Part shown: positions 1-5,262 of the stretch, piece by piece | How positions within the stretch are numbered: the first letter of the stretch is position 1 | How the letters are laid out: each line of letters begins with the position of its first letter | Assembly (NCBI GenBank): GCA_937942205.1 | Contig: CALDFO010000576.1 | Span: 1 to 5,262 of the forward strand | DNA length: 5,262 nucleotides | Reading direction: 5' to 3' | Source: an uncultured Alphaproteobacteria bacterium | Lineage (GTDB): Bacteria > Pseudomonadota > Alphaproteobacteria > Micropepsales > Micropepsaceae | Position numbers and translations under genes: made by a program | The notes under the pieces: model-generated | Database searches by the model: none | Seen by the model: only the letters and a program-made list of their open reading frames with translations | What the model was told of the DNA's origin: nothing

Positions 1-543
1 CAGCGCCCGCCCGGCGGAGGCGACATAGATGAAATTCATCAGGCGATGGGCATGAGCGACGACATCCACCCCCGACACCGGCAGCACCGGACGTACCTCG
101 GCGTCGATCTTGTCGGGATGGGCCTGGGCATAGGCGTTGATCCCCGCCGCGAAGGCGTCCAGATTCCTGCGGAATTCCGGCGTCTGCTGGCCGTACCAGC
201 GCCGCGCGCGCTCGGGCACGCCATTGGTCAGCAGCCAGACGGCGGTCTGTTCGTATTTCTCGCCCCAATACTGGGCGCCCTTGCCCCGCGCCTCGCCATA
301 GAGACGGATGATGCTGTTGGCATGGCTCTGCGCCTGGGCCCAGCCATAGCCGTAGAACACCGAGGGCATGTCCACGCCATAGACATGCGGCACGCCATAA
401 CTGTCCCACAGGATTTCGTTCTTGACCGGCTTATACGCGGCCACCGCGGGCGGTTTGGGATCGGCGCGAACCTGCGCCACATCCAGCGCCACGCCCGCCA
501 AGGCGATCACGATCACACCCGCCAGCGCGCGCCGCATATCCAT
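1..543 (-). CDS. Penicillin acylase family protein (N-terminal part, runs off the window)
   Basis: An open frame of 181 codons runs from an ATG at 543 to the window edge. The protein starts with a Sec-type signal peptide: MDMRR, then a hydrophobic core of about 15 residues ([15 protein letters not shown]), then a polar stretch ending VRA-DP, a plausible signal peptidase I site near residue 27. Next comes the typical opening of the penicillin acylase alpha subunit, [13 protein letters not shown] (about 44-56), followed by [20 protein letters not shown] (about 65-84). Family members are periplasmic Ntn-hydrolases that cleave amide bonds of beta-lactams, acyl-homoserine lactones or lipopeptides. 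They are made as precursors of about 700-850 residues and cut to expose a catalytic N-terminal Ser on the beta subunit. That Ser and the substrate-defining part lie outside the window, so the substrate cannot be stated. The ATG at 543 has AAGGGGG 8 nt upstream; a second in-frame ATG at 537 is an alternative start. It lies 41 bp downstream of hrpB on the same strand and may be co-transcribed. Confidence 0.85.
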   Translation of the reverse strand, partial: MDMRRALAGVIVIALAGVALDVAQVRADPKPPAVAAYKPVKNEILWDSYGVPHVYGVDMPSVFYGYGWAQAQSHANSIIRLYGEARGKGAQYWGEKYEQTAVWLLTNGVPERARRWYGQQTPEFRRNLDAFAAGINAYAQAHPDKIDAEVRPVLPVSGVDVVAHAHRLMNFIYVASAGRAL

Positions 544-567
544 CCCCAAAGCCCCCTTGTTTTGGGG
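544..567 (-). promoter_or_regulatory. Inverted repeat around the ribosome binding site of the acylase gene
   Basis: A perfect 7-bp inverted repeat, CCCCAAA (544-550) and TTTGGGG (561-567), is separated by 10 nt. In the minus-strand transcript the loop holds the Shine-Dalgarno-like AAGGGGG, and the 3' arm ends directly at the ATG at 543. The hairpin would place the ribosome binding site in a loop and the start codon at the stem base. No T-run follows, so it is not an intrinsic terminator for hrpB. A regulatory role is inference; the repeat itself is directly visible. Confidence 0.45.
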
Positions 568-584
568 AACTCTAGGCTGCCGCG

Positions 585-3047
585 TCAGGGCAGCAAAGGA
601 TTTTCCGGCCAGTTGTGCCGGGGATAGCGGCCGCGCATGTCGCGCCGCGCATCGGCCCAGGCCCCGCGCCAGAAGCCCGCGATATCGGCGGTGAGCGCGA
701 TCGGCCGCCCGGCCGGTGACAGCAGGGCCAGCCGCAGCGGCACACGCCCGCCCGCCAGCTTCGGCGTCTCCGCCAGGCCATAGAAGTGCTGGGCGCGCGC
801 CGCGGCGATGGGCACCGGCTGGGTGTAATCCACCGCCGCCCGCCCGCCGGGCAATGGCAGATGGGTGGGCAGTTCCTGATCGAGACGGCTGCGCAGCGCC
901 CAGTCCAGACGGCCCGCAAGAATGGCGGCGAGATCGAGCGCCGCCAGATCGGCCAACCGCGTGCGCCCGTGCAGATGGGGCGCCAGCCAGTCCTCCAGAC
1001 TCGCGATCAGACCGGCGTCATCGGCGGCGGGCCAGATGTCCGGCTCCAGCGCCTGCATCAGCACCAGCCGCGCCTGGAGATTGCGCGCCTCTTCGCTCCA
1101 GGGCAGGCGCGACGGGCCTTCACGCACCGCCGCCAGCAACGCCGCCACGGCATCGGCGGCATCGGGCGGCGCGGCCCGTTCTTCCAATATCAGTGTGCCC
1201 AGCCGCTTGCGCCGCCGCGCCTGGATGCTGCCCGAAACCGGATCGATGCTGGTCTCCACGCTTTCGACGATCCGCGCCGCCAGCGTGGACGGCAGATCGG
1301 CAACCGCCAGCGGCGCGGCCATGCGGATCAGCGGCGATGTCTTCATCTCCAGGGCCGCCACCGCCAGCAGGTCTGCTTTCGCCAAGGGATCGGTCACCGC
1401 CAGCCGTGCCCCGCCACCGCCCGACAGGCGGAAGCTGCCCGGCTCGGCGCGGCGCTGCGCCAGCCGGTCGGGAAAAGCGGCGGCGATCAGCGGCGCGGGA
1501 TCGCCCGCCCCCGCCTGCTCGCGCCCGATGCCCAGCCGCGCGCGATACTGCCGCGCCGCCTGGCGGATCATGTGCAACGCATTGCGGTCCGCGCCCAGCG
1601 CGGCGGCAGCGGATGAATCGGCCAGCGCCTCCAACCGCGTCATGATATCTGCGGGCGTCTCCTGTCCGCGCAGCGGCCCGCGCAACGGATCACGCGCTTC
1701 CAGCAGCGCCGCGATATCGCAGGCCCGCGCCGCCTCTCCCGCATCCGCCGCCGCCAGCATCATGGCGGCCAGACGCGGATGCGCGCCCAGCCGGCTCATG
1801 CGTTCGCCCAGTGGCGTGACCGCGCCCGCCGCGTCCATCGCCCCCAGATCGGTGAGCAGCGCGCGGGCGGCGGCCAGCGCGCCGTCGGGCGGCGCATCGG
1901 GAAAGGACAGCTTGTCCGGCGGCGTGCCCCAGGCGGCGCAATCCAGCAACAGGCCCGACAGCTCGGCTTCCAGAACTTCCGGCCGGTCGTGCGGACGCAA
2001 GCCCCGCTGCGTCGCCTCGCTCCACAAACGGATGGCAAGACCGGGCGCTTCACGGCCCGCGCGTCCGGCGCGCTGGTCGGCGGCGGCGCGGCTGACACGT
2101 TCGGTCGCCAGCCGGGTCAGGCCGCTGGCCGGATCGAAACGCGGCGCACGGCGGAAGCCGCCGTCAATGACGATCCGCACCCCCGGCACGGTGAGCGAGG
2201 TTTCGGCGATGGCGGTGGCCAGCACCACGCGGCGGCCCGTGGCGGGACGCAGCGCCAGATCCTGCGCCGCCACCGGCAGGTCGCCATGTAGCGGCAGCAC
2301 CGTGGCATCGAGGCCCTCCAGCGCCGCCTCGGTGCGGCGGATTTCACCCATGCCGGGCAGGAAGGCCAGGATGTCGCCCGGCGCATCCTCCAGCGCGGCA
2401 CGGATGGCGCGCGCCATCGCGGCGGGCAGGTCGCGCAAGTCCGCCAGATCGCGGGCGGCGTGACGGACCTCCACCGGATACATGCGCCCGGCGCTTTCCA
2501 CGATGGGCGCGGCCATCATCGCCGACAGACGCGCGCCATCGAGCGTGGCGGACATGGCCAGCAGCCGCAGGTCGGGCCGCAGCATCGCCTGCGCATCCAG
2601 GCACAGCGCCAGCGCCAGATCGGCTTCCAGTGACCGCTCATGGATTTCATCCAGGATCACGGCGGACACGCCTTCCAATCCCGGATCACCCAGCAGGCGG
2701 CGCACCAGCAGGCCCGTGGTCACCACCTCGATGCGGGTGGCGGCGGACACCGCGCTTTCCAGCCGGGTGCGGAAGCCCACGGTCTTGCCCACCGGCTCGC
2801 CGATCAGGCTGGCCATGCGGGCGGCGGCGGCGCGGGCGGCCAGGCGGCGCGGTTCCAGCATCAGGATGCGGCCGTCCTTGACGGACGGCGCATCCAGCAG
2901 CGCCAGCGGCACGCTGGTTGTCTTGCCCGCGCCGGGCGGCGCGACCAGGACGGCGTTGGGATTATCGCCCAACACCGCCAGCAGGCGCAGAAGGCATTCC
3001 GCCACCGGCAGGTCAGGCAGGGAAAAGGACGGGCGTTGCTGGGACAC
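585..3047 (-). CDS. hrpB: ATP-dependent helicase HrpB (DEAH-box, SF2)
   Basis: This 820-residue protein matches the usual HrpB length of roughly 810-850. HrpB is a cytoplasmic DEAH/RHA-family superfamily 2 NTPase related to HrpA; its physiological substrate is poorly defined. The helicase motifs appear in order: Walker A GAGKTT (39-44), motif Ia [10 protein letters not shown] (64-73), Ib TTGLLVRRL (110-118), motif II DEIH (133-136), motif III SAT (166-168), motif [14 protein letters not shown] (278-290) and motif [10 protein letters not shown] (325-332). The C-terminal half has HrpB-specific elements: [13 protein letters not shown], and near the end [26 protein letters not shown]. The start is GTG at 3047: an in-frame stop lies only 13 codons upstream with no other start codon between, and the next internal Met (residue 63) is beyond Walker A. 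There is no convincing Shine-Dalgarno sequence before this GTG. It lies 45 bp after the arsR-type gene on the same strand, so it may be read from that operon or have its own promoter inside the upstream gene. All motifs are intact, with no frameshift. Confidence 0.96.
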   Translation of the reverse strand: MSQQRPSFSLPDLPVAECLLRLLAVLGDNPNAVLVAPPGAGKTTSVPLALLDAPSVKDGRILMLEPRRLAARAAAARMASLIGEPVGKTVGFRTRLESAVSAATRIEVVTTGLLVRRLLGDPGLEGVSAVILDEIHERSLEADLALALCLDAQAMLRPDLRLLAMSATLDGARLSAMMAAPIVESAGRMYPVEVRHAARDLADLRDLPAAMARAIRAALEDAPGDILAFLPGMGEIRRTEAALEGLDATVLPLHGDLPVAAQDLALRPATGRRVVLATAIAETSLTVPGVRIVIDGGFRRAPRFDPASGLTRLATERVSRAAADQRAGRAGREAPGLAIRLWSEATQRGLRPHDRPEVLEAELSGLLLDCAAWGTPPDKLSFPDAPPDGALAAARALLTDLGAMDAAGAVTPLGERMSRLGAHPRLAAMMLAAADAGEAARACDIAALLEARDPLRGPLRGQETPADIMTRLEALADSSAAAALGADRNALHMIRQAARQYRARLGIGREQAGAGDPAPLIAAAFPDRLAQRRAEPGSFRLSGGGGARLAVTDPLAKADLLAVAALEMKTSPLIRMAAPLAVADLPSTLAARIVESVETSIDPVSGSIQARRRKRLGTLILEERAAPPDAADAVAALLAAVREGPSRLPWSEEARNLQARLVLMQALEPDIWPAADDAGLIASLEDWLAPHLHGRTRLADLAALDLAAILAGRLDWALRSRLDQELPTHLPLPGGRAAVDYTQPVPIAAARAQHFYGLAETPKLAGGRVPLRLALLSPAGRPIALTADIAGFWRGAWADARRDMRGRYPRHNWPENPLLP

Positions 3048-3059
3048 GATGGCTGGGAC

Positions 3060-3077
3060 GGGCCTTGGATGAGGCCC
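3060..3077 (-). repeat. Small inverted repeat upstream of hrpB
   Basis: GGGCCT (3060-3065) and AGGCCC (3072-3077) form a perfect 6-bp inverted repeat with a 6-nt loop, inside the 45-bp gap between the repressor gene and hrpB. In the minus-strand transcript it would form a hairpin ending about 12 nt before the hrpB GTG. No T-run follows, so it is not a classical terminator. It could pause transcription or affect hrpB translation, or be chance in GC-rich DNA. Confidence 0.25.
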
Positions 3078-3092
3078 CCTTGAGGGTCAGGT

Positions 3093-3470
3093 TCAGAGTA
3101 TACGCGCGAAACCGGCCACCCCCGGCGGCGGCGGTTCGGGCGCGGCGGTGACATCCGGCGCGACAATGCCAGGAACGCCGCCGAAGATGGACTCCATGGT
3201 CCGCACGCACAAGCTCACGCCGTCATCGGCCAGCGCATAGCGCACCTGCTTGGCATGGCGGCGGGTCCGCACCAGATCGGCGCGGCGCAATTCGGCCAAC
3301 TGCTGGCTCAAGGCGGGCTGGCCGATACCGGTCGCCTCGGCGATCTCGCCGACATTGCGCTCGCCGCGCAGCAGGCAGGACAGGATCATCAGCCGCTGCG
3401 GCTGGGCGAAGACCTTGAGCTTTTCCGCCGCCGCCGAAGCCCCGTCGCGGTCGCGATAGAGCGCGCTCAC
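3093..3470 (-). CDS. ArsR-family winged-helix transcriptional repressor, BigR/SqrR-like
   Basis: A 125-residue ArsR-type regulator. The helical start EKLKVFAQPQRLMILSCLLRG (about 16-36) leads into the winged helix: NVGEIAEATGIGQPALSQQLAELRRADLV (39-67, recognition helix around QPALSQQLAEL), then the beta wing RTRRHAKQVRYAL (68-80), then a last helix (84-96). It lacks the CxC metal-binding motif of classical arsenic sensors. It has two cysteines, Cys32 in the second helix and Cys88 in the last helix, the general layout of BigR/SqrR/YgaV sensors that form a disulfide or polysulfide bridge in response to persulfides. The C-terminal tail from about 104 is proline-rich (PEPPPP) and probably disordered. 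The start is GTG at 3470, with GAGG 7 nt upstream, overlapping the peroxiredoxin stop by 4 nt (GTGA), which implies translational coupling. The nearby persulfide-dioxygenase and YeeE/YedE genes support a sulfur-responsive repressor that also controls its own operon. A different thiol or oxidant signal is possible. Confidence 0.9.
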   Translation of the reverse strand: MSALYRDRDGASAAAEKLKVFAQPQRLMILSCLLRGERNVGEIAEATGIGQPALSQQLAELRRADLVRTRRHAKQVRYALADDGVSLCVRTMESIFGGVPGIVAPDVTAAPEPPPPGVAGFARIL

Positions 3471-4090
3471 GGCCTGGCCTCGAACCGGCAGAACCAGTCG
3501 GCGCCGTCGCCGGGCCGGTCGAGCGCGGGCCGCAGCAGGGGGGTGTCCGGCGTCCAGCCCTCCGGCGCCAGCCGCTTGCCGTCGGCGACGCGCTGCAGCG
3601 CCGTCAGCAGACGCAACATCTCCTCCACCGAGCGCCCCACATTGTGCGGATAGCTGGTCACGGCGCGGATGACGCCCTCCGGATCGATGAAGAAGGTGGC
3701 GCGCATGGTCATGCTGTCGGTGGCCTGCGCGTCCACCATGCCATAGGCCCGGCCGATCGCCATGCTGGGGTCTTCCAGCACCGGAAAGCGCACCTCTACC
3801 CCGAACAGGTCGCGCAGCGCCCGGATCCAGGCCAGATGGGAATAAAGACTGTCCACCGACAGACCCAGCAGCGAACAGTTCAGCGCCTCGAAGTCGTCCT
3901 GGCGGCGGGCCAGTTCGGCGAACTCGGTGCTGCAGACCGGCGTGAAATCCGCCGGATGCGAAAACAGGATCACCCAGCGACCACGCAGCCGCGACAGTTG
4001 GATATCGCCCTGGGTGGAACGGGTGTGGAAATCGGGCGCGGCATCGCCCAGGCCGGGCGGGCGCGGCGGAGAAAAAGGCGTCTGGTCCAT
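3467..4090 (-). CDS. Peroxiredoxin, Prx6 class
   Basis: Residues are numbered from the ATG at 4090 (207 residues). The fold opens with the family signature LGDAAPDFHT (about 14-23). The active site is HPADFTPVCSTEF, with Thr50 and peroxidatic Cys53 of the PxxxTxxC motif. Arg130 in MRATFFIDPEG completes the catalytic Thr/Cys/Arg set. The long C-terminal region (TSYPHNVGRSVEEMLRLL, then GWTPDTPLL and a final DWFCRF) is typical of Prx6-group enzymes, which reduce H2O2, organic peroxides or peroxynitrite in the cytoplasm. Cys201 in the DWFC tail is a candidate resolving cysteine, and Cys72 is a third cysteine. Three starts lie in a row: TTG 4096, ATG 4093 and ATG 4090. AGGA upstream is 7 nt from 4090 and 4 nt from 4093, so 4090 is preferred. 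It is the first gene after the divergent promoter, coupled by a 4-nt overlap to the ArsR-type repressor. Activity on sulfane-sulfur species is conceivable from the context but not shown. Confidence 0.92.
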   Translation of the reverse strand: MDQTPFSPPRPPGLGDAAPDFHTRSTQGDIQLSRLRGRWVILFSHPADFTPVCSTEFAELARRQDDFEALNCSLLGLSVDSLYSHLAWIRALRDLFGVEVRFPVLEDPSMAIGRAYGMVDAQATDSMTMRATFFIDPEGVIRAVTSYPHNVGRSVEEMLRLLTALQRVADGKRLAPEGWTPDTPLLRPALDRPGDGADWFCRFEARP

Positions 4091-4130
4091 CATCAATTCC
4101 TGCTGCGAGAGGCTGGCCTAGCCACAGCCC

Positions 4131-4159
4131 TTGACGTCCATAACTTATACAATTACATT
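4131..4159 (+). promoter_or_regulatory. Sigma-70-like promoter of the persulfide dioxygenase gene
   Basis: TTGACG (4131-4136, five of six consensus bases) and TACATT (4154-4159, four of six) are separated by the optimal 17 bp. Transcription would start near 4166. The resulting short leader holds AGGA (4183-4186), 7 nt before the ATG at 4194. The -10 box lies inside the palindromic operator candidate, a typical repression arrangement. Confidence 0.6.
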
Positions 4160-4170
4160 AATCGTGTAAA
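4142..4170 (-). promoter_or_regulatory. Probable promoter of the peroxiredoxin-repressor operon
   Basis: Read on the minus strand, TTTACA (4170-4165) is a plausible -35 box. Candidate -10 boxes follow: TATAAG (4149-4144) after 15 bp or TAAGTT (4147-4142) after 17 bp. The exact hexamers are uncertain, but this is the only AT-rich DNA upstream of the operon. It lies about 55 bp before the start codon, and it is overlapped by the palindrome centred at 4161. Confidence 0.45.
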
Positions 4171-4175
4171 TATAT
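4147..4175. promoter_or_regulatory. Imperfect palindrome, candidate operator of the ArsR-type repressor
   Basis: The palindrome is centred on 4161. The core is TTACA (4153-4157), 7 nt, TGTAA (4165-4169). Outer matches at 4147-4149/4173-4175 and 4151/4171, plus an inner pair at 4160/4162, give 10 matching pairs of 14. It sits in a 40-bp stretch (4139-4178) with only 8 G/C bases in an otherwise very GC-rich window. AT-rich palindromes over promoter elements are the usual targets of BigR-like regulators. It covers the -10 box of the plus-strand promoter and the -35 region of the minus-strand one, so one site could control both directions. Assignment to the repressor at 3093-3470 is inference. 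Confidence 0.55.
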
Positions 4176-4193
4176 TTCTCCCAGGAAATTCAA

Positions 4194-5111
4194 ATGGCTG
4201 ACGCTGTCCTGGCCAGAGCTGCCGCCCAGATTACCGCCGCCGCGCCCGGCGCCGCCGTGATCCGGCCCTTCTTCGATCCGGAGACCTTCACCGTTACCTA
4301 TGCGGTGCACGATCCGGTCACGCGCAAGGCCGCCATCATCGACAGCGTGCTGGATTATGCGCCCCAGTCCGGCCGCACCTCGCACGCCTCCGCCGATGCG
4401 GTGATCGCTTATGTCCAGGAACAGGGCCTGGAGGTGGAATGGCTGCTGGAGACGCACGCCCATGCCGACCACCTGTCGGCCGCGCCCTATCTCAAGGCCC
4501 GGCTGGGCGGACAGATCGGCATCGGCGAGCATATCGTCACCGTGCAAAAGACCTTCGGCACGCTGTTCAACGCCGAGCCCCGGTTCCGGCGCGACGGTTC
4601 GGATTTCGACCGGCTGTTCGCCGATGGCGGCCACTTCCGCATCGGCACGCTGGACGTCACCGTCCTGCACGTTCCCGGCCATACCCCGGCCTGCATCGCC
4701 TATGTGATCGGCGACGCCGTCTTTGTGGGCGACACCATGTTCATGCCCGATTACGGCACCGCCCGCGCCGACTTTCCCGGCGGCGACGCCCGCGCGCTGT
4801 TCCGCTCGCTGCGGCGCATCCTGGAACTGCCGCCCCAGACCCGGCTGTTCATGTGCCACGACTATCTGCCCGCCTCGCGCAGCCATTATCAATGGGAGAC
4901 GACGGTGGCGGCGGAGCGCCGGGACAATATCCATGCCCATGACGGCGTCAGCGAGGACGCCTTTGTGGCGATGCGCGAAGCCCGCGACCGCACGCTGGAT
5001 GTGCCGCGCCTGATCCTGCCCTCGGTGCAGGTGAATATGCGGGCAGGCCATCTGCCGCCGCCAGAGGAGAACGGCGTCCGCTACCTCAAGATTCCGGTGA
5101 ACGCGATATGA
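4194..5111 (+). CDS. Persulfide dioxygenase-type MBL-fold protein (ETHE1/Blh group)
   Basis: A 305-residue single-domain metallo-beta-lactamase-fold protein without a signal peptide, so cytoplasmic. The metal motif THAHADHL spans 87-94 (His88, His90, Asp92, His93). VPGHTPAC follows at 160-167 (His163), GDTMF at 179-183 (Asp180) and CHDY at 221-224 (His222). By analogy with ETHE1, mononuclear iron would be held by His88, His163 and Asp180. The segment MPDYGTARADFPGGDARALF (184-203) matches the D-x-G-x-x-R-x-DFxGG region typical of persulfide dioxygenases rather than of glyoxalase II. Such enzymes oxidise glutathione persulfide to sulfite, detoxifying sulfide-derived sulfane sulfur; the Blh members of BigR operons belong here. 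The start ATG has AGGA at a 7-nt spacing and follows the divergent promoter. The stop overlaps the next ATG (ATGA). Lactonase or glyoxalase II activity is a less likely alternative. Confidence 0.9.
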   Translation: MADAVLARAAAQITAAAPGAAVIRPFFDPETFTVTYAVHDPVTRKAAIIDSVLDYAPQSGRTSHASADAVIAYVQEQGLEVEWLLETHAHADHLSAAPYLKARLGGQIGIGEHIVTVQKTFGTLFNAEPRFRRDGSDFDRLFADGGHFRIGTLDVTVLHVPGHTPACIAYVIGDAVFVGDTMFMPDYGTARADFPGGDARALFRSLRRILELPPQTRLFMCHDYLPASRSHYQWETTVAAERRDNIHAHDGVSEDAFVAMREARDRTLDVPRLILPSVQVNMRAGHLPPPEENGVRYLKIPVNAI

Positions 5112-5262
5112 CGGCCTTCCCCCACGCCATGCCCCTGCAAGGCCTGATGGGCGGACTGCTGATCGGATCGGCGGCGGCCATCATGCTGCTGGGCCTTGGC
5201 CGCATCGCGGGCGTCAGCGGCCTTCTGGCGCGCGCCACCGGCTTGTCGGGGCAGGGCGCGCC
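5108..5262 (+). CDS. YeeE/YedE (DUF395) family membrane protein, N-terminal part
   Basis: The reading frame begins with an ATG that overlaps the dioxygenase stop codon (ATGA) and stays open to the window end, giving 51 codons. The protein reads MTAFPHAMPLQG, then a hydrophobic helix, LMGGLLIGSAAAIMLLGLG (about 13-31), then RIAGVSGLLARATG. The pattern of a G-rich membrane helix followed by GRIAGVSG is characteristic of YeeE/YedE proteins, which import thiosulfate or other sulfur compounds. In BigR-type operons, small paired DUF395 proteins (PmpA/PmpB type) follow the dioxygenase gene. Whether this is a short or a long family member cannot be seen. There is no strong ribosome binding site, so translation probably depends on coupling to the upstream gene. 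An internal Met8 is an alternative start. Confidence 0.82.
   Translation, partial: MTAFPHAMPLQGLMGGLLIGSAAAIMLLGLGRIAGVSGLLARATGLSGQGA

Noticed and set aside
544..567. Inverted repeat as a rho-independent terminator of hrpB
   Set aside because: No T-run follows the stem on the minus strand; the start codon of the next gene follows directly.
46..627. A plus-strand open frame opposite the acylase start
   Set aside because: The minus-strand reading gives a clear signal peptide and acylase signature. The plus-strand product resembles no family and crosses into the hrpB end.
922..2463. A 513-codon open frame on the plus strand opposite hrpB
   Set aside because: Its translation is low-complexity (Ser/Ala/Arg-rich) with no recognisable domain, and it lies wholly antisense to hrpB, whose motifs are intact. 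Long antisense frames are expected in GC-rich DNA.
3093..3470. Classical arsenic/metal-sensing ArsR
   Set aside because: No CxC motif in the metal-binding helix and no arsenic-resistance genes nearby. The context is persulfide metabolism.
4183..4191. GAAATTC as part of an ATTC-N8-GAAT SqrR-type operator
   Set aside because: No partner half-site is present at the required spacing. The palindrome centred at 4161 is better placed.
3644..4201. A plus-strand open frame opposite the peroxiredoxin that reaches across the intergenic region
   Set aside because: No recognisable domain. It overlaps the promoter region and the dioxygenase start, and is antisense to the well-supported peroxiredoxin.
4158..5051. 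A 297-codon open frame on the minus strand opposite the dioxygenase gene
   Set aside because: His/Gly/Arg-rich translation without a domain, antisense to a gene with all catalytic motifs. It is a codon-bias shadow.

Overview
The window reads as chromosomal DNA of a GC-rich Gram-negative bacterium, most likely an alphaproteobacterium. The reasons are high GC throughout with GC-ending codons, a full-length proteobacterial HrpB helicase, and a BigR/SqrR-like sulfur-response module of the kind common in that class. No genus can be named. The window is densely coding: six genes, no RNA genes, no mobile elements, no CRISPR array. The only clearly non-coding stretch is a divergent promoter region of about 100 bp.

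Left part (minus strand): the window opens inside a secreted penicillin-acylase-family amidase. Only its signal peptide and the start of its alpha-subunit region are present. Upstream of it, 41 bp away and on the same strand, lies the complete hrpB gene for a DEAH-box ATP-dependent helicase, which begins at a GTG codon.

Middle (minus strand): an ArsR-family winged-helix repressor and a Prx6-class peroxiredoxin form a translationally coupled pair, with a GTGA stop/start overlap. Both are transcribed away from an AT-rich divergent promoter. hrpB follows the repressor after 45 bp without a visible terminator, so read-through from this operon into hrpB and the acylase is possible.

Right part (plus strand): a persulfide-dioxygenase-type metallo-beta-lactamase-fold protein (ETHE1/Blh group) is followed, with an ATGA overlap, by the start of a YeeE/YedE (DUF395) membrane protein that runs off the window. 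The intergenic region carries a good sigma-70-like promoter for the dioxygenase. An imperfect 29-bp palindrome covers its -10 box and also the promoter region of the peroxiredoxin-repressor operon.

The most interesting reading is a compact reactive-sulfur/persulfide response circuit. The ArsR-type thiol sensor would control, from one shared operator, both a persulfide-oxidising enzyme with a sulfur-compound transporter and its own operon with a peroxiredoxin. The parts belong to known families. The linkage to the peroxiredoxin and the unusual cysteine placement in the repressor are the points worth testing.
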